Shown piece after piece: positions 1 through 7,452 of a DNA stretch of 15,925 nt. Each line of letters begins with the position of its first letter. The stretch's first letter is position 1. The DNA is from an uncultured Bacilli bacterium (GTDB lineage: Bacteria > Bacillota_I > Bacilli_A > RF39 > UBA660), in the NCBI GenBank assembly GCA_947623855.1, contig CANQHW010000007.1, forward strand, positions 1 through 15,925. Reading direction: 5' to 3'. A program made the position numbers and the translations under genes. The notes beneath the pieces are model-generated. The model did not search any database and had not been told where the DNA came from. It saw only the letters and a program-made list of their open reading frames with translations.

Positions 1-696
1 ATCTTGAGGATTTACGGCGATGGCGGTATCACCAAATAAAGTTTCCGGACGAGTGGTAGCAACTTCTAAGTATTCATCACTATCTTCAATAAAGTATTTA
101 ATATGGTAGAAAGCTCCTGGAACATCTTTATAGATAACTTCTTCATTAGATAAAGCCGTCATAGCTTCGGGATCCCAATTGATGATACGTTCTCCTCGGT
201 AGATTAAACCTTCATTATAAAGGGTTACAAAGACTTCTTTGACAGCGTTACTTAATCCTTCATCTAGGGTAAATCTTTCTTTAGTATAATCAAGACTTAA
301 TCCCATTTTAGCCCATTGAGCGTGAATATTTTCAGCGTATTCTTTTTTCCAATCCCAAGCAACTTTTAACCACTCTTCTCTATCCATACTACGAGGATTA
401 ATTCCTTTATCTTTTAGTTTAGCATCAACTTTTGCTTGGGTTGCAATACCAGCATGATCCATTCCGGGTAACCATAGTGCATCAAAACCTTGCATTCTTT
501 TAAACCGAATAATAATATCTTGTAAAGTAGTATCCCAAGCATGACCAATATGAAGTTTTCCAGTAACATTAGGAGGAGGTATTACGATGGTAAAAGGTTT
601 TTTAGAAAGATCTCCACTATTAAAATAGTTATTTTTTAACCAATTATCATATTTGCCTTCTTCAACTAATTTAGGATCATATTTTTTTTCTAACAT
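1..696 (-). CDS. valS: Valine--tRNA ligase (ValRS), N-terminal 232 codons, truncated by the window edge
   Basis: Class I aminoacyl-tRNA synthetase that charges tRNA-Val in the cytoplasm. The reverse strand reads open from an ATG at 696 to base 1. Residues about 40-52 read PPPNVTGKLHIGH, the class I HIGH signature in its ValRS context, followed by TLQDIIIRFKRMQG, LWLPGMDHAGIATQ and, near the edge, the editing-domain motif ATTRPETLFGDTA. The KMSKS loop and anticodon-binding domain lie outside the window. The start codon overlaps the last 7 bases of the HD-domain gene (ATG inside TTATGTTAG), and a purine-rich AAAGGAAG just upstream serves as ribosome binding site, so translation is probably coupled. 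A valine-type T-box leader (1451-1645) heads the operon, which agrees with the product. IleRS and LeuRS are less likely because the PPPNVTGKLHIGH and DHAGIATQ wording is that of ValRS. Confidence 0.96.
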   Translation of the reverse strand, partial: MLEKKYDPKLVEEGKYDNWLKNNYFNSGDLSKKPFTIVIPPPNVTGKLHIGHAWDTTLQDIIIRFKRMQGFDALWLPGMDHAGIATQAKVDAKLKDKGINPRSMDREEWLKVAWDWKKEYAENIHAQWAKMGLSLDYTKERFTLDEGLSNAVKEVFVTLYNEGLIYRGERIINWDPEAMTALSNEEVIYKDVPGAFYHIKYFIEDSDEYLEVATTRPETLFGDTAIAVNPQD

Positions 697-1436
697 AATT
701 TTTTCTTCCTTTCTAGTTTATAACTATCAATATATATTTTAACGATATCAAAGCGTTCATCTTTTTTAAAGATATCTAACATTATAGAAATATAAGAAGC
801 TATTTCTTGGTATATAACTTCATAATTTATATCATAAATATAGGACATATAATAACATACTTCATCTAAATTATTCGTAATATTTTCTGGTCTATTTAAT
901 TTATAATTAGCCATAGTTTGTAAAATTGTGGAACTTATTAATTCTTCTTTAGGAGTTTTTTCTTTGATATCGTGAATACGAACTTTAATATATTGATCTA
1001 AGATAGATAGTTTATCACAATCTCTTAATAATTTAGTTTGTAATAAGCCTTCTTCGGTAATGGGTTTTATTAAAATATCATAACTATTATGATTAAGTAT
1101 AGCTACTCTAACAATATTTTGATATAAGGGTAAGATATCAAAGTATTTATAGAGATTACATTCATCAATTTTTTTAGAACCAAAGATGGCATGATCAATA
1201 CTTTCTTGATCGTTAAAAGTATGATAGTAAGTTATTTGATAAAAGCGTCCTAAGTCGTGTAATAATCCAATAGCAAAGGCTAAATCGGGATCAGCTCCGA
1301 TATCTTTAGCATATTTAGCCATTAAGTAAGCGACGTTTAAGGAATGCCGATATTTACTCATAATTTTTGGATTGTGTAAGTCATAAGCTTGACTTATTAG
1401 TTTATAAAAGCGTGCTTCAAGTTCTTTTCTTTCCAT
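690..1436 (-). CDS. HD-domain phosphohydrolase, first gene of the T-box-controlled valS operon
   Basis: Predicted metal-dependent phosphohydrolase of the HD superfamily, 248 residues, no signal peptide or membrane segment. The metal-binding signature is visible in order: H31 (RHSLNVA), H60-D61 (LLHDLGRF) and D141 (RDCDKLS), with further candidate ligands H82 and H116. Members of the superfamily hydrolyse phosphate esters or nucleotides; the substrate cannot be read from the sequence. I start it at the ATG at 1436 because GGGAGGT (1441-1447) lies five bases upstream. A longer reading beginning at 1496 would start inside the T-box sequence and run through the terminator hairpin, so it is rejected. 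The gene overlaps the valS start by 7 bases, hence one transcript and coupled translation. Its place before valS suggests a role linked to valine starvation or tRNA charging, but this is inference. Confidence 0.85.
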   Translation of the reverse strand: MERKELEARFYKLISQAYDLHNPKIMSKYRHSLNVAYLMAKYAKDIGADPDLAFAIGLLHDLGRFYQITYYHTFNDQESIDHAIFGSKKIDECNLYKYFDILPLYQNIVRVAILNHNSYDILIKPITEEGLLQTKLLRDCDKLSILDQYIKVRIHDIKEKTPKEELISSTILQTMANYKLNRPENITNNLDEVCYYMSYIYDINYEVIYQEIASYISIMLDIFKKDERFDIVKIYIDSYKLERKKKLC

Positions 1437-1450
1437 TTTAACCTCCCAAT

Positions 1451-1488
1451 AAAAAACGAATAATCGCCTAAAGGACGAGATTATTCGT
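1451..1488 (-). terminator. T-box-controlled intrinsic terminator
   Basis: Minus-strand hairpin ACGAATAATC (1479-1488) / GATTATTCGT (1456-1465), a perfect 10-bp stem followed by a run of T at 1451-1456. Its 5' arm begins inside the last bases of the conserved T-box sequence, so the antiterminator and this hairpin exclude each other, as is standard for T-box leaders. The Shine-Dalgarno site of the HD-domain gene follows immediately. Confidence 0.93.
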
Positions 1489-1645
1489 GGTACCACCTTA
1501 TTTACTTCTCATTTTGAAATTAACGCTTATCTTACGATCAAACTCCTTAAGCAACCTTCTTATTACCTATATTATCTTTTTCCACCAATCAAAGACTCTC
1601 TTTAAACTAAGTAATAATACTCCTCTTAAATCATTGTTTGATAAC
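1451..1645 (-). promoter_or_regulatory. T-box riboswitch, tRNA-Val specific (specifier GUU), controlling the HD-domain gene and valS
   Basis: Uncharged-tRNA-sensing leader on the minus strand. The conserved T-box AAGGTGGTACCACG is at 1486-1499. Its bulge UGGU (1492-1495) would pair with an ACCA tRNA end, so it expects discriminator base A. Stem I elements are present: AGAGAGTC with GATTGGTGG for the apical part, a TTATTACTT / AGGTAATAA helix, and an AGTA / GAAG loop-E-like pair around the specifier loop. The triplet after GAAG is GTT (1553-1555), a valine codon, followed by a purine; the basal helix TTAAG / CTTAA closes the loop. All of this matches the downstream valS. When tRNA-Val is uncharged the T-box should form the antiterminator; when charged, the terminator at 1451-1488 forms. 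Confidence 0.93.
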
Positions 1646-1651
1646 AAGATA

Positions 1652-1680
1652 AGTATACTATAAAAATAATCAAAAAACAA
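1652..1680 (-). promoter_or_regulatory. Sigma-A promoter for the T-box / HD-domain gene / valS transcript
   Basis: Minus-strand -35 TTGTTT (1675-1680), 17-base spacer, -10 TATACT (1652-1657). The predicted start near 1645 lies just before the stem I sequences of the T-box leader. It is back-to-back with the promoter of the ATPase gene on the other strand. Confidence 0.75.
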
Positions 1681-1704
1681 CTAGTATTATTTAAAAAAAT
1701 ATAG

Positions 1705-1728
1705 TATAATAACTTTTAGAATAAGGAG
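1705..1728 (+). promoter_or_regulatory. -10 box and ribosome binding site of the GspE/PilB-like ATPase gene
   Basis: A perfect TATAAT at 1705-1710 precedes the gene, but the -35 position (about 1682) holds only a poor match. AAGGAG at 1723-1728, eight bases before the ATG at 1737, is a strong ribosome binding site and fixes that start. Confidence 0.55.
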
Positions 1729-1736
1729 TTGGCGTC

Positions 1737-3011
1737 ATGCTAAGAGAGTTCGATTATGATAATTTACCAGTTGTAGATATAGTTAATGAAATAATTATTG
1801 ATGCAGTTAAAAGAAGAGCTAGTGATATCCATTTTGATCCAACTCCGGATGCTTTAATTGTACGGTTTAGAATTGATGGAGATTTAGTTGATTATGCCAA
1901 AGTACCTTTTGCCGTGAAGAAGAATTTAGCTACGCGGGTAAAGATTATTAGTGGGATGAATATCACAGAGACAAGATTACCTCAAGATGGAGCGATTAAA
2001 ACGACTTTAGAGGGGGTTGATTTAGATATTCGGGTTTCAGCTTTACCAATTGTGGATGGGGAAAAAATTGTTTTACGGATTTTGGATTACTCTATGAGTA
2101 TGCAAGGATTAGAAACTTTGGGGTTTACGGAGACGAATTTAGATTTAGTTAAAAAGATTATTTCAGTACCTAATGGGATTATTTTAGTAACGGGAGCTAC
2201 AGGTAGTGGTAAATCTACAACTGTTTACTCTATTTTACAAAAATTAAATAGAAGAGAAACAAATATTATTACGGTTGAAGACCCAGTCGAAATGAAAGTT
2301 CCAGGGATTAATCAAGTACAAGTTATGAGTGATATTGGTCTTACTTTTGCGAATACTTTAAGAAGTATTTTACGGCAAGACCCGGACATTATAATGATTG
2401 GAGAGATTCGGGATGATGAGACGGCGCGGATTGCGGTTAGAGCTTCAATTACAGGACATTTAGTATTATCTACAATCCACACGAATAACTCTTTAAATAC
2501 AATTGAAAGACTTTTGGATATGGATGTAGAAAGATATTTATTAGGAACTGCTTTAGAAGGAATTATTTCTCAAAGATTAGCTAAAAGATTATGTCCAAGA
2601 TGTCGAAGAATTAGAAAAGTTACGCCTTATGAAAAAGGTATTATTAAAAAAGTTTTAAAAATAGATATTGATGAATTATATGAACCAGTGGGTTGTCCTA
2701 GTTGTATTAAAGGATATTTAGGACGGGTGCCCATTCACGAGGTATTACAAATAAATCAAGAAATACGGGATGCTATTACGGGGGGAATGCCTAAAGAGGA
2801 ATTACGGAAACTAGTATATGGAACCGGACATGCTTCAACATTATTAGAAGATGGATTAAAAAAAGTAGTTAGTGGGGTTACAAGTTTTGAAGAAATATTA
2901 AGAATTATTGATGTAGCCGAAGATTTTGGTGATGGTGATGAAGAGTTACGTCAAGCGCTAATGGGAAAATTAGGACCTAAAGAAAAAGAAAACGATTACG
3001 AAGTTTTGTAA
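1737..3011 (+). CDS. GspE/PulE/PilB-family type II secretion or type IV pilus assembly ATPase
   Basis: Cytoplasmic hexameric ATPase that powers assembly of type IV pilus, competence-pseudopilus or type II secretion fibres. In the 424-residue product: Walker A GATGSGKST (153-161), aspartate box EDPVE (181-185), Walker B IIMIGEIRD (218-226), histidine box GHLVLSTIHTN (240-250), and the zinc tetracysteine pairs CPRC (286-289) and CPSC (320-323) with GYLGRVPIHEVLQI after them. The tetracysteine and domain order mark it as an assembly (GspE/PilB) ATPase, not a PilT retraction motor. The N-terminal regulatory domain of full-length PilB is absent: the protein begins almost directly with the N2 domain, as in ComGA-like forms. 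No pilin, PilC or prepilin peptidase gene lies next to it; it is a single-gene unit with its own terminator, so partners must be elsewhere, possibly including the surface protein at the right edge. Confidence 0.92.
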   Translation: MLREFDYDNLPVVDIVNEIIIDAVKRRASDIHFDPTPDALIVRFRIDGDLVDYAKVPFAVKKNLATRVKIISGMNITETRLPQDGAIKTTLEGVDLDIRVSALPIVDGEKIVLRILDYSMSMQGLETLGFTETNLDLVKKIISVPNGIILVTGATGSGKSTTVYSILQKLNRRETNIITVEDPVEMKVPGINQVQVMSDIGLTFANTLRSILRQDPDIIMIGEIRDDETARIAVRASITGHLVLSTIHTNNSLNTIERLLDMDVERYLLGTALEGIISQRLAKRLCPRCRRIRKVTPYEKGIIKKVLKIDIDELYEPVGCPSCIKGYLGRVPIHEVLQINQEIRDAITGGMPKEELRKLVYGTGHASTLLEDGLKKVVSGVTSFEEILRIIDVAEDFGDGDEELRQALMGKLGPKEKENDYEVL

Positions 3012-3021
3012 TCGTTTTTTT
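2991..3021 (+). terminator. Intrinsic terminator of the ATPase gene, containing its stop codon
   Basis: AACGATTAC (2991-2999) / GTAATCGTT (3008-3016), a 9-bp stem with an 8-base loop followed by T residues to 3021. The TAA stop (3009-3011) sits in the 3' arm. On the minus strand the same hairpin has only a short T run, so it would terminate the converging small gene less well. Confidence 0.88.
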
Positions 3022-3175
3022 AAGACATATTTTGCATGGCATCTTGGGCTTCATCAAGCATAGTATCAAGCATTTTTTCGGCTTTTTTCCGAGCGTTTTT
3101 ATTGGTCAATATTAAACCGATGGCAGCCATACTCATAAGTCCTCCAACCATTAGGGCATTTTTAACTATTTTCAT
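3020..3175 (-). CDS. Small membrane-anchored protein, 51 residues (YtxH-like)
   Basis: Short reverse-strand gene: ATG at 3175, AGGAG at 3186-3190 ten bases upstream, TAA at 3020-3022. The product begins MKIVKNALMVGG, has one hydrophobic segment (about residues 7-24, ending GLILTN), then a basic stretch NKNARKKAEK and an amphipathic acidic tail (LDTMLDEAQDAM). This layout resembles small YtxH-type proteins of Firmicutes, but the match rests on layout only. It lies 32 bases after recD2 on the same strand and is probably co-transcribed with it. Its stop overlaps the T run of the ATPase terminator. Confidence 0.68.
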   Translation of the reverse strand: MKIVKNALMVGGLMSMAAIGLILTNKNARKKAEKMLDTMLDEAQDAMQNMS

Positions 3176-3207
3176 AAAAGTTACTCTCCTATCCATTAAT
3201 AGTATGT

Positions 3208-5391
3208 TTAGTTTGGAAAGTATTTATACATAATTCGCGATTTTAAAGTAGTATGTCTATCTATACTATAATCATTACCTACTCCTAATAAGAAAGCTTT
3301 TTTCTCTCCAATAAGAACTAAACTTTTTTTAGCTCGGGAAACAGCTGTATATAAAAGTTTATTATATAACATGCGATAATAATTAATAGAAATAGGAATT
3401 AAAACATGAGCAAACTCACTACCTTGACTTTTATGGATGGAGATAGCATAAGCGTGTTTAATATTTATTAAATCACTTTTTTTATAAATAACTTTATTAT
3501 CTAAAAAATTAATAGTTATTTCTTCACTATGAGGAGTTTTTTTAATCGATGTAATATACCCGATATCCCCATTAAAGACACCATTATCGGGATCATTTAC
3601 TAGTTGTAAGACTTTATCTTGTTCGCGGTAGGTTACTTCACCAAAGGAGATTTCTTTTTGGGTAGTTAAAGGATTTAATAATTCTTGAAGACATTTATTT
3701 AATTCGTCGATACCGTTTTCTCCTTTATACATGGGAGCAAGGACTTGGATATCACTAGATTTAATACCTTTTTCTTGACTTTTTTTAATTACTTCTTTTA
3801 AGGTTTCTTTAATTAATGAAGGTTTTACTTCTAAAAAGTTATAATCATCTTTTTTATTAGTAAAATCTTCATTAAGCATTTTGTCTTTAATTTCTTTAGC
3901 TAATATCGGAATATAAGAATTATTACTTTGACGATAAATTCTTTCTAAGGGAGTATAACTAAACATATCACTTTTAATTATATCTTCTAAGACATTACCA
4001 GGTCCGACAGAACAAAGTTGATGGACATCACCGACAAAGATTATTTGGACATTATAAGTTAAGCCTTTTAAAAGACTACTAAGTAAGAAAGTATCTAACA
4101 TACTGGTTTCATCTACAATAATAAGTTTTTGATAGGTTTTGTTATCTTCATTGATTTGAAAAGCATTATTTTCTTTATTCCATCTTAAAAAACGATGAAT
4201 GGTGGAAGCGGGAAGATGGGTAAATTCACTCATTCGTTTACTAGCTCTACCAGTGGGTGCTAATAACGCAATCGATTGGGCAATATCTTGTCCATGTAAT
4301 TTATTTAATTCGATATAAATTTTTACAATAGCATCAATAATGGTAGTTTTCCCAGTACCAGGGCCCCCAGTGATAATTGATACACGGTTGTTTAAAGCAT
4401 TAGCAATAGCTTTTATTTGTTTAGGATCATAGGTTATATTATTATCTTTTTGGAAGAGATATATTTCTCGATCTAAGTTAGGATATTTTGGTAAAGATAA
4501 GTCATTAATAGTTGTAAGAAAATTAGCGATATAGGTTTCCATATCATAATAATCTTTTAAATAATAGTGGTTATCTTCGATAATAATTTTTTCTTCTTGA
4601 GAAAGATTTAAACATAATTCATCTAAGTAATCACTATCTAAGATAAGATTAAAATATTTAGATAAGTTATCTTTTAGTTCTTGGTATTCTAAATAAACGC
4701 TACCAGAGTCATTACAAAATCGATTTAGAGTTTCTAATAGACAAGCTTTTAGACGAATAAGACTTTCTGGTTCTTTAAAATAATTTAAATAAAGGGTATC
4801 TAATCTTTTAAAATCAATAAGGTTTTTACATTCATAGATATTTTCTTTAACAATATTTAAAGCATTATCCCCATATTCTTTAATTATTTTCATTGCTTCG
4901 TTGATTGTAAAACCAATTTCTTTTAATTCGAGGATAAACTGATCTTTAGAGTCATAACTAATGACGCTATAATAAATATCTTCAGCTCTTTTAGCATTAA
5001 TACCCGGTATTTGTAAGAGATTATCTTTATTTTCTTTAATTTTTTCTAAAGTATGTTCTCCAAAAGTATTAACGATAGCTTGGGCGGTTTTTTCACCACA
5101 GTTTTTAACTAAAGGACTGGTTAAAAAATCAATTATAGCTTCTACACCACTTATTTGGGGTTTAGAGTAATCGGTTACAGCAAACTGATGGCCATATCTT
5201 TTATGGTCGATAAAGGTACCTTCTAATTCTAAGATTTCATCGATTTCTAAAGACATAAAATTACCTGTAAAGGTTATTACTTTACCGATTAATGATTTAT
5301 CTTCGCTATTTTTAATTTTAAGTAATCCTACTTTATAGGTTGAATTATAATTTTCGTAAATAATACTTTTAATGATACCTAATATTAGCAT
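3208..5391 (-). CDS. recD2: RecD2-type ATP-dependent 5'-3' DNA helicase (SF1B)
   Basis: DNA repair/replication helicase of the RecD2 subgroup, which acts without RecBC. The 727-residue product has an N-terminal OB-like region, helix-hairpin-helix segments (about 94-111 and 125-139, with LLQIPGINAKRAEDI), then the helicase core: Walker A GGPGTGKT (342-349), APTGRAS (378-384), Walker B IIVDETSMLD (424-433), GDVHQL (454-459), YRQ (486-488), and the late motifs HAYAISIHKSQGSEF (646-660) and YTAVSRAK (681-688). Length and domain order fit Gram-positive RecD2. AAGGAGGG (5397-5404) fixes the ATG at 5391. A promoter overlapping the terminator of the preceding gene lies at 5407-5434. The small YtxH-like gene follows 32 bases downstream. 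Confidence 0.94.
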   Translation of the reverse strand: MLILGIIKSIIYENYNSTYKVGLLKIKNSEDKSLIGKVITFTGNFMSLEIDEILELEGTFIDHKRYGHQFAVTDYSKPQISGVEAIIDFLTSPLVKNCGEKTAQAIVNTFGEHTLEKIKENKDNLLQIPGINAKRAEDIYYSVISYDSKDQFILELKEIGFTINEAMKIIKEYGDNALNIVKENIYECKNLIDFKRLDTLYLNYFKEPESLIRLKACLLETLNRFCNDSGSVYLEYQELKDNLSKYFNLILDSDYLDELCLNLSQEEKIIIEDNHYYLKDYYDMETYIANFLTTINDLSLPKYPNLDREIYLFQKDNNITYDPKQIKAIANALNNRVSIITGGPGTGKTTIIDAIVKIYIELNKLHGQDIAQSIALLAPTGRASKRMSEFTHLPASTIHRFLRWNKENNAFQINEDNKTYQKLIIVDETSMLDTFLLSSLLKGLTYNVQIIFVGDVHQLCSVGPGNVLEDIIKSDMFSYTPLERIYRQSNNSYIPILAKEIKDKMLNEDFTNKKDDYNFLEVKPSLIKETLKEVIKKSQEKGIKSSDIQVLAPMYKGENGIDELNKCLQELLNPLTTQKEISFGEVTYREQDKVLQLVNDPDNGVFNGDIGYITSIKKTPHSEEITINFLDNKVIYKKSDLINIKHAYAISIHKSQGSEFAHVLIPISINYYRMLYNKLLYTAVSRAKKSLVLIGEKKAFLLGVGNDYSIDRHTTLKSRIMYKYFPN

Positions 5392-5406
5392 TTTAACCCT
5401 CCTTAT

Positions 5407-5434
5407 ATTTTAAAAAGACAAGATTTCTTGTCTA
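5407..5434 (-). promoter_or_regulatory. Putative recD2 promoter overlapping the upstream terminator
   Basis: Minus-strand -35 TAGACA (5429-5434), 16-base spacer, -10 TAAAAT (5407-5412). The -35 box lies in the terminator stem and the spacer is formed by the rest of that hairpin and its T run. The transcript would start within or just upstream of the Shine-Dalgarno site, so the leader would be very short. Confidence 0.42.
5411..5433 (-). terminator. Intrinsic terminator of the 220-residue protein gene
   Basis: Minus-strand hairpin AGACAAG / CTTGTCT (arms 5427-5433 and 5416-5422) with a 4-base loop, followed by TTTTT (5412-5416). The TAG stop of the gene (5432-5434) lies in the stem. Confidence 0.8.
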
Positions 5435-6094
5435 TAATTTTTGTTTATTTTCATCACTTGCGATGGCAGATTGTTGGTAATAAAAGCCTTTAGCTTCCAT
5501 TTCTTGGATAATGGCAGCATATTCTTTTTTATATTCGGCTGTTAAGGCGGCGATGTCGACTCCTAAAGTTTCACTGCTGCGTAATGATTCAATTTTCTTT
5601 TGTAAATTTTCTAAGCGAGTACGTAGTTCCCGGTCAATGATAACCCGATCATCAGGTTTAATATTGGTAGTATCTTTGGGAACAGAGCTTAAATAATAAT
5701 CTAAGATATTTTGATCATCATCAAGAGTTGGAGTTTCTAGGGCACTCATAACTTTTTGATTACTTAAAAACTGCGCTTCTTGGATGGCTTCATTATGTCT
5801 AGTTACGGACTCGCTAATATTTAGAAAAGAACTTACAACTCCTATGGTAAAAGCACCAGCGAAAGCAAACTTAGCTAGTAATTCTTGGGTTCGTTTCCGG
5901 TCATTAAAGATATAATTCATTTTATTTTTTAACTTATTTAGAAAGTCTAAATCAAAAGTTACAATACCGATAACTTCGCCTTTAGAATTACTAACGCGAT
6001 TTTTTAATCTATTACTCTCATTTAAAGCTTTAGTAACTTGTTCTTTATATTCTTCGTGGTTTTTATTAACCATATTTATAACATCTTCACCCAT
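5432..6094 (-). CDS. Unrecognised protein with one membrane segment and a C-terminal coiled coil
   Basis: 220 residues, no family recognised. What can be seen: a charged N-terminal third (about 1-66) containing EVIGIVTFDLDFLNKLKNK, one hydrophobic segment at about 70-91 (LLAKFAFAGAFTIGVVSSFL), and a mostly helical, charged C-terminal half with heptad-like spacing at about 150-205 (RELRTRLENLQKKIESLR and ALTAEYKKEYAAIIQEMEAK). There is no cleavable signal peptide, so it is probably a membrane-anchored cytoplasmic or extracellular coiled-coil protein. The start at 6094 is supported by AGAGGAA (6104-6110), although the spacing of about 11 bases is long; the ATG at 6073 is the alternative. It has its own promoter inside the end of mtaB and its own terminator, so it is likely a single-gene unit. 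Confidence 0.75.
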   Translation of the reverse strand: MGEDVINMVNKNHEEYKEQVTKALNESNRLKNRVSNSKGEVIGIVTFDLDFLNKLKNKMNYIFNDRKRTQELLAKFAFAGAFTIGVVSSFLNISESVTRHNEAIQEAQFLSNQKVMSALETPTLDDDQNILDYYLSSVPKDTTNIKPDDRVIIDRELRTRLENLQKKIESLRSSETLGVDIAALTAEYKKEYAAIIQEMEAKGFYYQQSAIASDENKQKL

Positions 6095-6117
6095 TATTAT
6101 CTATTCCTCTCTTATCT

Positions 6118-6147
6118 ATTATATCAAAGTTTATAAAGGATTGCCAA
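6118..6147 (-). promoter_or_regulatory. Promoter of the 220-residue protein gene, inside the 3' end of mtaB
   Basis: Minus-strand -35 TTGGCA (6142-6147), 18-base spacer, -10 TATAAT (6118-6123). The predicted start near 6111 gives a leader of about 17 bases that contains the Shine-Dalgarno site. Confidence 0.6.
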
Positions 6148-7399
6148 TAATAATATTATTATTTACACTAATTATTTTAACCAAAAGAAGAGGAGTTATT
6201 TTAGGACTTTTTTTAACCATAACTTTTAAGTAATTACTAGTATGGCCGATATAATAACCATCTTTTTCTTCTTCTAATAAAACTAAGAGATTTTGACCAA
6301 TAAATTTTTGCGCATATTGGGTTTCTAAATCTAAAGATAAAGCATTTAATTTTTGACTTCGTTCGTGTTTTAGTTTTTTATCTACTTGATTAGGCATTTT
6401 TGCAGCAACAGTGCCATCTCTTTTAGAATATGGGAAAACGTGGATTTTACTAAAAGATATTTCTTGACAAAAGTTATATGTCTTTTGAAAGTCTTTGTCA
6501 GTTTCGGAAGGAAAGCCCACAATAACGTCAGTACTAATAGCAATATCGGGACGAACACTACGGATTTTGTTAATAATATTTTTAAATTCTTCTTTCGTAT
6601 ATTTCCGGTTCATTAATTTTAAGATTTTATCACTACCGGCTTGGAGAGGAATATGGAGGTGGTTACATATTTTAGGACTAGTTTTAAGTAATTGTAAAAA
6701 TTCATCAGTTATTTCAGTAGCTTCAATTGAACTGATACGGATTCTTTCAAGAGAAGGTATGGTAATTAATTCTTGTAATAAACTAGTTAAATCATATCCT
6801 AATTCCCGACCATATCTTCCCGTATGAATACCGGTTAAAACAATCTCTTTATGACCATTAGCCACGAGTTTTTGACATTCAGTTAGAACTAAATCTTTTG
6901 GTTTACTACGTAGGGGTCCTCTTAAATAGGGAATAATACAATAAGTACAATAATTATTACAACCATCTTGAATTTTTAAAAAAGCTCTAGTATGGGTTGT
7001 AAATTTATCAACTTCCATATTTTCAAAATCATTAGTTAAAGGAGCAAAAGAGGTATAGGGTTTAGAGTTTTGTAAATAATTTTTAATTAAAGTAACTATT
7101 TGACTTTTATTACGATTACCGATTAAGATATCAATCTTTAAATCTTGTAATTCTTGTTGATGGTTTTGGGCACTACAACCACAGACAACTAAGATAGCAT
7201 TAGGATGATTTCTTTTTTCACTACGGATTAATTTCCGGGATTTAGCATCGGCCATATTAGTTACAGAACAGGTATTAATTATGATAATATCGGGATTTAG
7301 ATTATCACAAATAAAACCTTCTTTTAATAAAAGTTCATTTATTACTTCACTTTCATAAATATTTACTTTACATCCTAAAGTTAGAATTTTATACTTCAT
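6131..7399 (-). CDS. mtaB: tRNA (t6A37) methylthiotransferase MtaB, radical SAM
   Basis: Methylthiolates t6A37 to ms2t6A in ANN-decoding tRNAs. The 422-residue product has the N-terminal methylthiotransferase domain with three cluster-binding cysteines, C10 (LGCKVN), C44 (NTCSVTN) and C75 (CGCSAQ); the radical SAM motif C147, C151, C154 in DGCNNYCTYCIIPYLRG; and a C-terminal TRAM-like domain from about residue 365. LGCKVNIYESEV at the start and the length point to the MtaB subgroup, not MiaB or RimO. The ATG at 7399 has GGTGA (7404-7408) five bases upstream. It is preceded by a terminator and a promoter overlapping it. In Bacillus subtilis mtaB lies a few genes from the rpsT-gpr-spoIIP cluster, as it does here. 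Confidence 0.92.
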   Translation of the reverse strand: MKYKILTLGCKVNIYESEVINELLLKEGFICDNLNPDIIIINTCSVTNMADAKSRKLIRSEKRNHPNAILVVCGCSAQNHQQELQDLKIDILIGNRNKSQIVTLIKNYLQNSKPYTSFAPLTNDFENMEVDKFTTHTRAFLKIQDGCNNYCTYCIIPYLRGPLRSKPKDLVLTECQKLVANGHKEIVLTGIHTGRYGRELGYDLTSLLQELITIPSLERIRISSIEATEITDEFLQLLKTSPKICNHLHIPLQAGSDKILKLMNRKYTKEEFKNIINKIRSVRPDIAISTDVIVGFPSETDKDFQKTYNFCQEISFSKIHVFPYSKRDGTVAAKMPNQVDKKLKHERSQKLNALSLDLETQYAQKFIGQNLLVLLEEEKDGYYIGHTSNYLKVMVKKSPKITPLLLVKIISVNNNIIIGNPL

Positions 7400-7418
7400 A
7401 AAATCACCACATCTATTT

Positions 7419-7446
7419 ATTTTATCACAAAAAAAGCCTAAAACAA
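7419..7446 (-). promoter_or_regulatory. Putative mtaB promoter overlapping the upstream terminator
   Basis: Minus-strand -35 TTGTTT (7441-7446) in the terminator loop, 16-base spacer made of the 3' stem arm and T run, -10 TAAAAT (7419-7424). It is the only promoter-like element between the terminator and mtaB. Confidence 0.4.
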
Positions 7447-7452
7447 AGGCTT
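7429..7452 (-). terminator. Intrinsic terminator of the 233-codon gene
   Basis: Minus-strand stem AAGCCT (7447-7452) / AGGCTT (7434-7439) followed by T residues at 7429-7435. The stop codon of the upstream gene (TAA, 7451-7453) overlaps the 5' arm. Confidence 0.75.

Noticed and set aside
1437..1496. N-terminal extension of the HD-domain protein from an ATG at 1496
   Set aside because: It would be translated from inside the conserved T-box and its terminator hairpin; the ATG at 1436 has a strong GGGAGGT just upstream.
3036..3233. Plus-strand ORF opposite the small YtxH-like gene
   Set aside because: It is antisense to a better-supported small gene and the end of recD2, with no ribosome binding site.
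6386..6827. Plus-strand ORFs opposite mtaB
   Set aside because: They overlap conserved radical SAM coding sequence and have no supporting start signals.
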